A stretch of 64,000 nt of DNA, from contig NZ_JAFEUL010000018.1 in NCBI RefSeq assembly GCF_016901225.1, positions 1 to 64,000 on the forward strand. The letters are read 5' to 3'. A program made the translations under genes and the position numbers. Each line of letters begins with the position of its first letter. The stretch's first letter is position 1. Source of the DNA: Actibacterium sp. 188UL27-1. GTDB taxonomy: Bacteria > Pseudomonadota > Alphaproteobacteria > Rhodobacterales > Rhodobacteraceae. This document shows, in pieces, positions 35,881 to 44,330 of the stretch. A model generated the notes under the pieces. The model did no database searches and was not told the DNA's origin. It saw nothing but the letters and a program-made list of their open reading frames with translations.

Positions 35881-37227
35881 TTGCCAACGAAGCCTGAGAT
35901 ACTCAACGCCCTTCAGTTCGATCTGGACGGCCTTTCAAACAAATGGATCAACCGGACTTCTGACCCGGCCTATGTCTTCACCTATCAGTTCGCCAATGGA
36001 CGTCAGCCGAGCGACCTATGGCGAGACTATACTGGGTGGAAATCGATGAATGGCGCAGAGCGTGATGCCGTTCGCGAGGGCCTTGATCACATTGAAAGCA
36101 TTGCGAATATTCGTTTTGTCGAAGTGTCGGGCCAGGCTGATCCAGACCTTAATCTTGGCAAGGCCGACCTGCCGGGATTTGCCGGAATCGGCGGCTACAA
36201 TTACAGCTATTATGGCGATGGCGGGCTGGCTGAATATGACGCTTTCACCGTCTTTGATACCGGGCTCAATCTGGCCGACAATCCCAGCCTGATCTTACAT
36301 GAAGTCGGTCATGCCTTGGCCCTGCGTCATCCGTTTGAACATGATGCTGAACTGCCTGCGCAGTTTGAGAGCAACAAATACACGGTCATGTCGTATGATT
36401 ATAATCCCGATATCCAGGAAAACGGGGATGTTCTGCAACTTTATGACATCCTAGCGTTACAGGATCTCTGGGGCGCCAACACCGAGACGCGCAAGGGCAA
36501 CACAACCTATTATGGCCCCCGTAGTGAAACAGTCGACGCGATCTATGATGCTGGCGGGACCGACACCCTGTCGGCGCAGAAAAATGTAACGCCCGTCCAG
36601 ATCGATCTGCGACAAGGGCAATTCTCGCAGTTTAACGGTTACGATGATGTCGTCATCGCCTACGGGACCGTGATCGAGAATGCGCGCGGAAGCCGACTTG
36701 GCGATACGATCACCGGCAACACAGCCGATAACCTGATCTGGGGCCATGGCGGCTTTGATGAGATTGACGGTGGCAAAGGTGATGACATGGTCTGGGGCGG
36801 TAGCGGCGACGACCGGATCTTTGGTGGCGACGGCGAAGATACGTTGCGCGGTAATCAGGGCAATGATCGCATCAGTGGCGGCTGGGGCCATGACACGCTG
36901 ATCGGGCATGAAGGCAACGATATCCTGCTCGGCAATCACGGCCATGATCGCATGAATGGCAATAGCGGCAATGATGTCATGACGGGGGGCAAGGGGCGCG
37001 ATACATTTGCGTTCCGTGAAGGCGGCGACCACGATCGGATCACCGATTTCAAAGATGATATCGACACGATCCTTCTGGATATGGTGGGGGTGAACTCTGT
37101 CCACCAAGCCCAGAAAATTGCACAACAAGACGGTGCCGATGTTGTTTACGATTTCGGCGGAGGTGACGTTTTGCGGGTCGAGGATATCCGCATCGCAGCC
37201 CTCTGGGACGATCTGACAATCGCCTGA
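35881..37227 (+). CDS. Serralysin-like RTX metalloprotease
   Basis: A 448-residue secreted zinc protease of the M10B type. The zinc motif HEVGHALALRH is at residues 140-150, with alanine where serralysins normally have glycine at position eight, and the Met-turn is MSY at 170-172. Ca-binding nonapeptide repeats (GGxGxDxxx type, for example GGSGDDRIF, GGDGEDTLR, GNQGNDRIS) run from about 270 to 376, followed by a C-terminal tail that should act as a type I secretion signal; there is no N-terminal signal peptide. The start is TTG at 35881 with GGGGAG upstream, as no suitable ATG exists. No type I secretion genes are nearby. Confidence 0.85.
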   Translation: MPTKPEILNALQFDLDGLSNKWINRTSDPAYVFTYQFANGRQPSDLWRDYTGWKSMNGAERDAVREGLDHIESIANIRFVEVSGQADPDLNLGKADLPGFAGIGGYNYSYYGDGGLAEYDAFTVFDTGLNLADNPSLILHEVGHALALRHPFEHDAELPAQFESNKYTVMSYDYNPDIQENGDVLQLYDILALQDLWGANTETRKGNTTYYGPRSETVDAIYDAGGTDTLSAQKNVTPVQIDLRQGQFSQFNGYDDVVIAYGTVIENARGSRLGDTITGNTADNLIWGHGGFDEIDGGKGDDMVWGGSGDDRIFGGDGEDTLRGNQGNDRISGGWGHDTLIGHEGNDILLGNHGHDRMNGNSGNDVMTGGKGRDTFAFREGGDHDRITDFKDDIDTILLDMVGVNSVHQAQKIAQQDGADVVYDFGGGDVLRVEDIRIAALWDDLTIA

Positions 37228-37295
37228 CAGATCTGCACAGCAGACCTGCGGTCCGGGCAATGGACAAGTTGCCCGGCCAGTTCTAGCTATTCACG

Positions 37296-38516
37296 ATGGC
37301 TGACACCGTTCGAAAACCCGTTTTCCTCGATCAACATACGCCGCCCCACATCATGACGCTGGTTTTGATGGCGGGTGTTTCGGCCATGTCGATGAATATC
37401 TTCCTGCCATCCCTGCCCTCCATGGCCGCGTATTACGAGGCTGATCCCTGGATCGTCGCGCTATCGGTGCCGGTCTATCTGGGTGTGAACGGCGTGTTGC
37501 AGCTTTTTATCGGCCCAATTTCGGATCGCTATGGCCGCAGACCCGTCCTTCTTTGGGCCGTTGCGGGGTTCATGCTGGCAACGCTAGGCACATTGCTGGC
37601 ACAGACGGTCGAGGTCTTTTTGATCTTTCGCATGGCCCAAGCGGTGATCACAGCGGGTCTGGTGCTAAGCCGGGCGGTTGTGCGCGACATGGTCGGGCCA
37701 AACGAGGCAGCATCGATGATCGGTTATGTCACTATGGGCATGGCGATTGTGCCTATGGTCGCACCGATGGCAGGCGGGGTCCTGGATGAAGCCTTTGGCT
37801 GGAAAGCGAATTTCTGGCTTATGCTGATTTGCGGCGGCCTGATCTTTATCCTGATCTGGCGTGATTTGGGCGAAACGGCCACGGCAACCTCCACCAGTTT
37901 CGCGGCACAAGTGCGAGACTACCCCGAACTGCTGACATCGCGCCGCTTCTGGGGTTATTGCGCGGCGGCGGCCTTTGCCTCTGGCGCATTCTTTGCCTAT
38001 CTCGGGGGGGCCCCATTCATTGCGACGGATGTTTTCGGGCTGAGCCCAACAATGATGGGATTTTACTTTGGCGCACCGGCGGTGGGCTATGCCGCCGGAA
38101 ATTACCTGTCGGGGCGGTATTCGACGCGGTTTGGGCTGAACATGATGGTTCTGACAGGCACAGGTTTGACCCTTTTGGGCATGGTTCTGCTGCTTTTGAT
38201 CGACTTGAGCACCACCATGCAGCCTGCTGTATTTTTTGGGTTCTTTATCTTTGTGGGCCTGGGCAACGGTCTGGTCATCCCAAACGCAACAGCCGGCATG
38301 CTCTCTGTCCGGCCGCATCTGGCGGGAACGGCCAGCGGGCTGGGCGGGGCCATCATGATCGGGGGTGGTGCCGCATTGTCGGCGGTGGCCGGTCTGCTGC
38401 TGTCACCGGGATCGGGCGCCTTTCCCTTGCTGCTCCTGATATGCGTGACATCAGCTGTTGCTGTGCTGGCAATCCTTCTGGTGATCCAACGGGAGCGCAC
38501 ATTGGGCGTTGCGTGA
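37296..38516 (+). CDS. MFS drug-resistance exporter (Bcr/CflA type)
   Basis: A 406-residue protein with 12 membrane helices. The loop motif GPISDRYGRRPVLLWAV between helices 2 and 3 and the helix-4 segment ITAGLVLSRAVVRDMVG are diagnostic for the Bcr/CflA branch of drug:H+ antiporters. It should export small hydrophobic or amphipathic compounds using the proton gradient; the substrate is not predictable. It lies downstream of the protease gene and ends four bases before the TTTGCAAA box of the pccR-like gene. Confidence 0.9.
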   Translation: MADTVRKPVFLDQHTPPHIMTLVLMAGVSAMSMNIFLPSLPSMAAYYEADPWIVALSVPVYLGVNGVLQLFIGPISDRYGRRPVLLWAVAGFMLATLGTLLAQTVEVFLIFRMAQAVITAGLVLSRAVVRDMVGPNEAASMIGYVTMGMAIVPMVAPMAGGVLDEAFGWKANFWLMLICGGLIFILIWRDLGETATATSTSFAAQVRDYPELLTSRRFWGYCAAAAFASGAFFAYLGGAPFIATDVFGLSPTMMGFYFGAPAVGYAAGNYLSGRYSTRFGLNMMVLTGTGLTLLGMVLLLLIDLSTTMQPAVFFGFFIFVGLGNGLVIPNATAGMLSVRPHLAGTASGLGGAIMIGGGAALSAVAGLLLSPGSGAFPLLLLICVTSAVAVLAILLVIQRERTLGVA

Positions 38517-38520
38517 CCAG

Positions 38521-38558
38521 TTTGCAAAGACTACGCACCTGTTGAGCAAAGGTGCAAA
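38521..38558 (+). promoter_or_regulatory. TTTGCAAA box and partial repeats upstream of the PccR-like gene
   Basis: A perfect TTTGCAAA at 38521-38528 is followed by TTGAGCAAA (38542-38550) and GGTGCAAA (38551-38558), which resemble degenerate copies. The perfect copy is 35 bases before the probable ATG at 38564. It fits autoregulation by the encoded ScfR-family protein. Confidence 0.6.
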
Positions 38559-38563
38559 TAGCG

Positions 38564-39943
38564 ATGGCCAATCAGAAACTCTATGCCGGGGTAAAACTGC
38601 GAGAAGTCCGGCAGCGCTTGAGCCTGACACAAAAGGCGTTCGCAGCCAAGCTGGGTGTATCCTTGCCCTATCTCAATCAGATGGAAAACAATAATCGCCC
38701 GGTTTCCACCGGGGTGGTCCTGGCATTGGCGCAGGAATTCGGCTTCGATGTCACTGAGCTGAGCCTGGGTGAGACCGAGCGTCTGGTCAGTGACATGCGC
38801 GAAGCCCTGGCAGATCCGGTTTTTCCCGATACGCCACCTTTGGCCGATCTGAGGTTGGCTGCCTCCAACGCACCAGCTCTGGCCCATGCGTTTCTCGAAC
38901 TACACCGCGCGTACCGCCAGACCCATGAACGGCTGGCCTCGCTCGATGATGCGCTGGGGCAGTCCCGCGTGCCGGTATCGCCGTGGGAAGAGGTGCGCGA
39001 TTTCTTCCATTATTGCGACAACTACCTGGATGCAGTCGACCGCGCGGCCGAGCGGATCGCCGATACCGGCGATCCCGTCACCACAGCATTGGGGCGGCTC
39101 GCGGCGCGGGGCATCACAATCGCCCAGACCACAGCGGCAGAGTTGCGCATGTATGATGCCGAACAGCAGGTCCTGACCCTGTCGACCCGTGCCTCGGAAC
39201 CCACGCGCCGGTTTCAGATCCTGCACCACCTGGCCTTGATGGATCACGGGGACCTCATTGATGCGACCCTCGACCTGGCGCGCTTTCATGCGCCCGAGGC
39301 CCGCGATATCGCGCGTATCGGGTTGGCGAATTACTTTGCAGGTGCCGCTTTGCTGCCCTATCAACGCTTCCTGACTGCTGCACGAAATACGCGCCATGAC
39401 GTGGAAGTACTGGCCCGTCAGTTCGGCGCGTCGATCGAGCAGGTGGCCCACCGCTTGTCCACTTTGCAGCGCCCCGGCGCGAAGGGGGTGCCCTTCTTCT
39501 TTGTTCGGGTGGATCAGGCCGGCACGATCACCAAACGGCATTCGGCAACGCGGCTGCAATTCGCTCGGTTTGGGGGCGCCTGCCCGTTATGGAATGTTCA
39601 CCGCGCCTTCGAAACGCCCGGCCAGTTCCTGCGCCAGCTTGCCGAAACACCCGATGGCGTGCGCTATGTCTCGCTCGCCCGCGATGTCAGCAAACCCGGC
39701 GGCGCTTGGGGCGCGCCGGTGCGCCGGTTCGCCATCGCGCTTGGATGTGAGGTCGGTCATGCAGGCGCGCTGATCTATGCCGACGGAATGGACGTGGACA
39801 CACCACAGGCCTTTGAGCCCATCGGTATTTCTTGTCGTATCTGCGAGCGGCGCGATTGCCACCAACGCGCCGTGCCCCCACTGGAGCGAACATTGACCAT
39901 TCGCCCCCATCACCGCGGCGTCCTGCCCTATGAGATCACATGA
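38564..39943 (+). CDS. pccR: Short-chain fatty acyl-CoA regulator, ScfR family (PccR-like)
   Basis: A 459-residue regulator with three parts. Residues about 8-65 are an XRE-type helix-turn-helix (LREVRQRLSLTQKAFAAKL and SLPYLNQMENNNRPVS). The middle contains an IrrE/ImmA-like segment (QILHHLALMDHGDLID, then ARIGLANYFAGAALLPY). The C-terminal domain ends with the cysteine-rich GISCRICERRDCHQRAV motif of the ScfR family, which binds short-chain acyl-CoAs. In Rhodobacter PccR controls propionyl-CoA carboxylase. Location near pccB and the TTTGCAAA boxes supports the PccR assignment over RamB or MccR types. A GTG at 38552 is an alternative start; ATG 38564 is preferred. Confidence 0.85.
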   Translation: MANQKLYAGVKLREVRQRLSLTQKAFAAKLGVSLPYLNQMENNNRPVSTGVVLALAQEFGFDVTELSLGETERLVSDMREALADPVFPDTPPLADLRLAASNAPALAHAFLELHRAYRQTHERLASLDDALGQSRVPVSPWEEVRDFFHYCDNYLDAVDRAAERIADTGDPVTTALGRLAARGITIAQTTAAELRMYDAEQQVLTLSTRASEPTRRFQILHHLALMDHGDLIDATLDLARFHAPEARDIARIGLANYFAGAALLPYQRFLTAARNTRHDVEVLARQFGASIEQVAHRLSTLQRPGAKGVPFFFVRVDQAGTITKRHSATRLQFARFGGACPLWNVHRAFETPGQFLRQLAETPDGVRYVSLARDVSKPGGAWGAPVRRFAIALGCEVGHAGALIYADGMDVDTPQAFEPIGISCRICERRDCHQRAVPPLERTLTIRPHHRGVLPYEIT

Positions 39944-39957
39944 TGAGGATAAGCGCC

Positions 39958-40758
39958 TCAGATCCGCCAGCGCAGCACCCGGCGTTCGATCAGGCCGATC
40001 AGAAAACTGACGATGACACCCAAGATCGACAGGATCACGACCCCTGCGAACAGCCGTTCAAGATCATAAAGCGATCCGGCCTCAAGGATGTAGGCGCCGA
40101 TACCGTATTCGGCCCCCAACATCTCGGCCGCGACCAGCAGGATAATCGCAATCGCCAGGCTGATGCGCAGCCCTGACAGGATGCCTGGCATCGCGCCAGG
40201 CAAGACGATCTTGCGCACAATCGACACCCAGGACAGACCAAAGCTCTGTCCCATCCTGATCAACGTGCGGTCCACGTTATCGACCGCGCCATAGGTGGCC
40301 ACCACCGTTGGAGTGAAGGTGCCAAATGCGATCAGCGCATATTTTGACCCCTCATCAATCCCGAACCAGATCACGAAAAGCGGCAACAGCGCGATCTTGG
40401 GGATCGGAAAAATCGCCGCGACCAACGGCACCAGACCTGCGCGAATATAGGAAAAGAGCCCGATCAACAGCCCCACGCCGATGCCCAGTGTCGCCCCCAA
40501 GGCAGCGCCGACACCCAGACGCCCGAGTGACGGCAATATATGCTTCCACAGCAATCCGGATTGGTACAGATCGACAAAGGTTTGCACCACATCCGTTGGC
40601 TTGGGCAATGTCAGGGCCGAGATCCAACCGGCCCGCGTTCCCCATTCAGCCAAGCCGATCAAGACCACGAAAACGGCCAGGCCCATGCCGCGCCGTGGAG
40701 AGGGTTTGAAGCCAGCCCCGCGGAACGGAACACTTTGGGCGCGCTGCGGTTCAGCCAT
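39958..40758 (-). CDS. ABC importer permease (nitrate/sulfonate/taurine type)
   Basis: A 266-residue inner-membrane permease with six helices and the binding-protein-dependent transport motif: YGAVDNVDRTLIRMGQSFGLSWVSIVRKIVLPGAMPGILSGLRIS contains the EAA-like coupling loop. The SsuC/TauC subfamily is indicated by LGATLGIGVGLLIGL and WGTRAGWI. It overlaps the ATPase gene by eight bases. With the ATPase and the binding protein upstream it makes a complete importer, order binding protein, ATPase, permease. Substrate unknown: sulfonates, pyrimidine precursors and aromatic acids are all carried by this class. Confidence 0.92.
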   Translation of the reverse strand: MAEPQRAQSVPFRGAGFKPSPRRGMGLAVFVVLIGLAEWGTRAGWISALTLPKPTDVVQTFVDLYQSGLLWKHILPSLGRLGVGAALGATLGIGVGLLIGLFSYIRAGLVPLVAAIFPIPKIALLPLFVIWFGIDEGSKYALIAFGTFTPTVVATYGAVDNVDRTLIRMGQSFGLSWVSIVRKIVLPGAMPGILSGLRISLAIAIILLVAAEMLGAEYGIGAYILEAGSLYDLERLFAGVVILSILGVIVSFLIGLIERRVLRWRI

Positions 40759-41518
40759 GGATCAGTTCGGCATCGGCGGCCCGGGCCTCATCCCGCAACA
40801 TCGCCCAAAGCATGTCATGGGTTTGCTGCAGGTCCGGGTCACCGCTTTGACGAACTGTGATCGGCGTATCCAGTGTGACAATCTCGCGGATGCGCCCCGG
40901 ACGGCGGGACAAGACAACGATTTTATGCCCCAGCCGCACAGCTTCGGCCAAGTTATGGGTCACGTAGACGGCGGTGAACGGCGCGCGTTGCCACAGGGCG
41001 ATCAGATCCTCCATGAGCAGTTCGCGCGTTTGACTGTCGAGCGCCGACAAAGGCTCATCCATCAGCATCACGGCCGGGTTCACGGCCAAGGCGCGCGCGA
41101 TCGCCACGCGCTGTTTCATCCCACCGGACAATTGTTTTGGCAGGGCCTGGGCAAAGTCGCCCAGGTTGGTTCGCGCCAGAACCGCGTCAATGATCCCCTG
41201 CCGTTGCTGTGCAGGCAGCCCGTGATCCTCCAAAACCAGAGAAATGTTCCCCTGCACCGTGCGCCAGGGCAGCAACGCAAAATCCTGAAAGATATAGGTG
41301 AGCGGGTTCAGGCACCCGGCAGGCGGGTCACCAACCTGCAGGACCTGCCCCGCCTGCGGGCGTTCCAACCCCCCGATCAAACGCAACAAGGTGGACTTAC
41401 CGCACCCGGACGGGCCGACGATGCAGACGATCTGACCCGACGGGATGTCGAGTGAGATATCCTGCATCACCGTCACATCGCCATAGGCGTGGTTGATGCC
41501 TGACAGGCGGATCTCCAT
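40751..41518 (-). CDS. ABC importer ATPase (SsuB/TauB type)
   Basis: A 255-residue nucleotide-binding subunit. Walker A is VGPSGCGKSTLLRLIGGLE near residue 34, the signature is LSGGMKQRVAIARALAV, and Walker B is VMLMDEPLSALDSQTRE with the H-loop in YVTHNLAEAVRLG. The TYIFQDFALLPWRTV Q-loop is typical of the nitrate/sulfonate/taurine group. It is ten bases downstream of the binding-protein gene and overlaps the permease gene. Confidence 0.93.
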   Translation of the reverse strand: MEIRLSGINHAYGDVTVMQDISLDIPSGQIVCIVGPSGCGKSTLLRLIGGLERPQAGQVLQVGDPPAGCLNPLTYIFQDFALLPWRTVQGNISLVLEDHGLPAQQRQGIIDAVLARTNLGDFAQALPKQLSGGMKQRVAIARALAVNPAVMLMDEPLSALDSQTRELLMEDLIALWQRAPFTAVYVTHNLAEAVRLGHKIVVLSRRPGRIREIVTLDTPITVRQSGDPDLQQTHDMLWAMLRDEARAADAELIHG

Positions 41519-41527
41519 CAGCTGACG

Positions 41528-42544
41528 CTAGCTGAGCGTTTCGACATAGCTGGTATCCACCACCGTATCGAGGGTGATATCGGCCCCTACCAGCCCTTCC
41601 GACTGATACCAGCTGAGTTGATCCTGAAGGGAAGCGGTATTGAGCGCCGCCCCTTCGTTCAGCCGCATCGTGCCGTTGATGATTGATGGCGCCGCCTTGT
41701 CGCGCGGGCGATCCGTATAGACGTATTTATGGATCAGATCGACCATCTGCTGCACACCGTCATCGCCACCCGCCTTGTCAATCATGGTTGCATTGTAGTC
41801 TGCGACCCCTCTGGAAAAGCCGGTCAGGAATCCTTCGGTCAGTTCGCGTTCATCCGAGGCATTCTTGGCCGACGTAAAGACGGTGGTCACTTGATAGTTC
41901 GGCAGGTAATCGGACACGTTTCCGATAATGTGAACTGCACCGGATGCGGCCAGCGGTTTGGCGATATGAGGCACGATGGACCAGGCATCGATCTGGCCGG
42001 ATTTCAGCGCACCGATGATCGCGCCCACCTTTTGCAACGGCTTGAACGTCAGGGAGGCACCCTCGGCCTGCGCAACCTTGGAACCCATATAGTGGAAAGA
42101 GGATCCCGCCGCGGACATGCCAAAAGACTTGCCATCCAGCCCGGCAGGAGCGGTCAGCCCTGCCTGGAAGGCCGCGTCCGAGGCAAGGATCTTTTGCCCG
42201 TCGATCCCCGGCTCTTCGGAAAGCGCGCCACCGATGATTTTGATTGCGCCCTTGTCAGCCAGGGACACCAGGCCCCCCGACATGGCCGTCACGGCGTAAT
42301 CGACATCACCCGAGGCGATGGCCACGGCCATGGGTGGGGCGGCTTGAAAGAACTTTAATTCGACGTCCAGACCAGCCTCGGCAAAATAGTCTCGCTCCAA
42401 GGCGATGAAGCTGCCGGAATGGCTGGTGAATCGCAGCGCCCCCACCGTCACCTTCTTTCCTCGCGCGATGCTTGGTGTAGCAAGGCCCATGGCAGCAGCG
42501 CCCCCCATGAGTGCGACGGCCATACGGCGATTGATCTTGGTCAT
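41528..42544 (-). CDS. ABC importer substrate-binding protein (NMT1/SsuA-like)
   Basis: A 338-residue periplasmic binding protein. The leader MTKINRRMAVALMGGAAAMG has an arginine pair and could be exported by Tat or Sec. The mature part begins KKVTVGALRFTSHSGSFIALERD with YFAEAGLDVELKFFQ and SGDVDYAVTAMSGGLVSLADKG, the NMT1/THI5-like fold used for sulfonates, nitrate, thiamine precursors and related ligands. It is the first gene of the importer operon. An AraC regulator lies directly upstream in the same orientation and may control it. Confidence 0.9.
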   Translation of the reverse strand: MTKINRRMAVALMGGAAAMGLATPSIARGKKVTVGALRFTSHSGSFIALERDYFAEAGLDVELKFFQAAPPMAVAIASGDVDYAVTAMSGGLVSLADKGAIKIIGGALSEEPGIDGQKILASDAAFQAGLTAPAGLDGKSFGMSAAGSSFHYMGSKVAQAEGASLTFKPLQKVGAIIGALKSGQIDAWSIVPHIAKPLAASGAVHIIGNVSDYLPNYQVTTVFTSAKNASDERELTEGFLTGFSRGVADYNATMIDKAGGDDGVQQMVDLIHKYVYTDRPRDKAAPSIINGTMRLNEGAALNTASLQDQLSWYQSEGLVGADITLDTVVDTSYVETLS

Positions 42545-42657
42545 CTGATATCCTCCCTGAGCGCATCACCGAAACTGGCAGCCCGGCTCTGCATTATCTT
42601 GGCCCGCCGATTTCAAAAGGCAGTTGATCAAAGTGATCGTATTGAGACGGGGTGTTG

Positions 42658-43422
42658 TCAACCGACGCATTCCTGGTCGTTTGAACGCGCTGCCTTGCGC
42701 AGATTCATCGGAGTCGCTCCAAAGGCGGTTTGACAGGCGCGGCCCAACGCTTCGGTGGAGCCATACCCATAGCGACGGGCAACCTGGCCGACCCGGTCGC
42801 CACGCTCGATATCCTGTTTGGCCAGAGTCAGGCGCCACTTGCGCAGATATGCGGATGGCGTTTCGCCCACGGCACCGCGAAACAGCTCTGCAAAACGACT
42901 AACCGACAAGCCGGCATTCTGGGCCATCGCCTCGATCGGCCAGGGCCGTCCCGGATCATCATGCAAGGCGACAATCGCGCGGCTGAGGCGGGGATCGGCG
43001 AGACCGCCCAAAAGCCCGGGCTCGACAGATCCCCGTTCGATCTGCCCGCGCAACAGATGGACCAAAAGCACCTCTCCCAAACGGTTCAGGACCGAGTTTG
43101 CCCCGCAGCGCCGTGCCCGATGTTCCGTCACCAACAGGCCTGCCAAAGCAGCGGTGGTCGGGTCCTTTGTCAGATCGTGGCGGACCAGTTGCGGCAATGC
43201 GGCCAGCAACGGATTGTCGGCGCCGCCCCAATTGACCCGCGCCTGCAACATCGCATGCCCGTCGCAAAGCTCTGGGATCGGTGCGCGGGACAAAAACATG
43301 CATTGCGGCTGTGCAGTGGCCTGATCCCCCCTGACCACAAAATTGGCCTCTGCGCCGGCACATACGGTCACACGCAGGGAGAAACGGGACATCAGGGCCG
43401 AAAGGCGATCTTGGTCAGGCAT
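42658..43422 (-). CDS. AraC-family transcriptional regulator
   Basis: A 254-residue regulator. The N-terminal half (FSLRVTVCAGAEANFVV, then LCDGHAMLQARVNWGG) is a cupin-like effector domain of the AraC_binding type. The C-terminal about 100 residues contain both helix-turn-helix motifs: IEAMAQNAGLSVSRFAELFRG and VGQVARRYGYGSTEALGRACQ, ending with the family F-x-PxxLRK-like segment. It is divergent from the peroxiredoxin-like gene across about 90 bases and upstream of the ABC importer, so either may be its target. The divergent spacer has a TTGCTA-N5-TAGCAA dyad at 43468-43484. Confidence 0.92.
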   Translation of the reverse strand: MPDQDRLSALMSRFSLRVTVCAGAEANFVVRGDQATAQPQCMFLSRAPIPELCDGHAMLQARVNWGGADNPLLAALPQLVRHDLTKDPTTAALAGLLVTEHRARRCGANSVLNRLGEVLLVHLLRGQIERGSVEPGLLGGLADPRLSRAIVALHDDPGRPWPIEAMAQNAGLSVSRFAELFRGAVGETPSAYLRKWRLTLAKQDIERGDRVGQVARRYGYGSTEALGRACQTAFGATPMNLRKAARSNDQECVG

Positions 43423-43512
43423 ATCGGCGTTTCGATCAATTATTTTTGATTTATTCGATTTGATATCTTGCTACCCCTTAGCAAAGAAATGCAACGCCGA
43501 AAGGATCTAGCG

Positions 43513-44049
43513 ATGCTGCTTCCCCGCAAAAAGACCCCCGACCTGACCGTACCGACACTGGACGGAGCGACTTTCAATCTGTCTGATGAAGCCTCAAAGA
43601 CCGGGACAGTGATTTGCTTTTACCGGGGGTTGCATTGTCCGCTTTGCGCAACCTACCTGGCGGAGTTTCAGGCGCGTGTCGATGAGTTTGCGGAACGGGG
43701 CGTCGGTACAATTGCCGTCAGCAGCGACGATGCAGACCGGACAAGGCAGATGGCCGACAAGATCGAGGCGACCAACCTGCGCTTTGGGTACGATCTGAAC
43801 CTGGGTGTTGCGCGGGACTGGGGGCTGTATATCTCAACCTCGCGCGGGAAAACCTCCATCGGGATCGAGGAGCCCGCCCTTTTTTCGGAACCCGGCCTGT
43901 TCATGGTCTCCCCCGATCAGTCGCTTTACTACGGATCGGTTCAAACCATGCCCTTTGTCCGACCGCATTTTTCTGAACTGGTCCAGGCGCTGGATTTTGC
44001 AATCGCCAACAGCTATCCCGCGCGGGGCGAATACGCTGGCGCCATTTGA
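43513..44049 (+). CDS. Peroxiredoxin-like (AhpC/TSA) protein
   Basis: A 178-residue thioredoxin-fold protein of the AhpC/TSA-like family. FYRGLHCPLCATYLAEFQ near residue 37 carries a CPLC motif in place of the usual peroxidatic Thr/Pro-Cys, a pattern of peroxiredoxin-like proteins that reduce disulfides or peroxides. VGTIAVSSDDADRTRQMADK and the GLFMVSPDQSLYYGSVQTMP segment are typical. AAGGA precedes the ATG at 43513. It is divergent from the AraC gene, which is the pattern expected of a regulator and its target. A clear terminator follows. Confidence 0.85.
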   Translation: MLLPRKKTPDLTVPTLDGATFNLSDEASKTGTVICFYRGLHCPLCATYLAEFQARVDEFAERGVGTIAVSSDDADRTRQMADKIEATNLRFGYDLNLGVARDWGLYISTSRGKTSIGIEEPALFSEPGLFMVSPDQSLYYGSVQTMPFVRPHFSELVQALDFAIANSYPARGEYAGAI

Positions 44050-44070
44050 CCAACAGTCGATTTTACCAAG

Positions 44071-44098
44071 GCCCGGCACCGAAAGGTCCGGGCTTTTT
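44071..44098 (+). terminator. Intrinsic terminator after the peroxiredoxin-like gene
   Basis: GCCCGG (44071-44076) and CCGGGC (44088-44093) form a stem followed by TTTTT (44094-44098), 22 bases after the stop. This is a standard rho-independent terminator on the plus strand. Confidence 0.85.
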
Positions 44099-44149
44099 GC
44101 TGCGCGGATGGCAAGGCGATTGTTTCTTCTCGGTCAGAAATCTGCGCAA

Positions 44150-44175
44150 AAAAACGCCGGCACAAGGCCGGCGTT
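44150..44175 (-). terminator. GC-rich hairpin with A-run, reads as minus-strand terminator
   Basis: AACGCCGG (44153-44160) and CCGGCGTT (44168-44175) pair perfectly over eight positions. A run of A residues on the left (44148-44154) becomes a T-run on the minus strand. No minus-strand gene lies immediately to the right, so either it acts as a backstop for the plus strand or an unannotated transcript ends here. Confidence 0.6.
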
Positions 44176-44330
44176 AAGTTATTGAGGCAGGTTTCATACA
44201 GGCAAGAAACCTATCGAGCAGTGCACTCGTTATACGCAAACCCGCCGACCAGTCCAAGTTAAAAGTTTGAAAACACTCGATACCCACCGTACGCTACATG
44301 ACAATGAAATAAGGCCGGAGCAGGGGTTCA

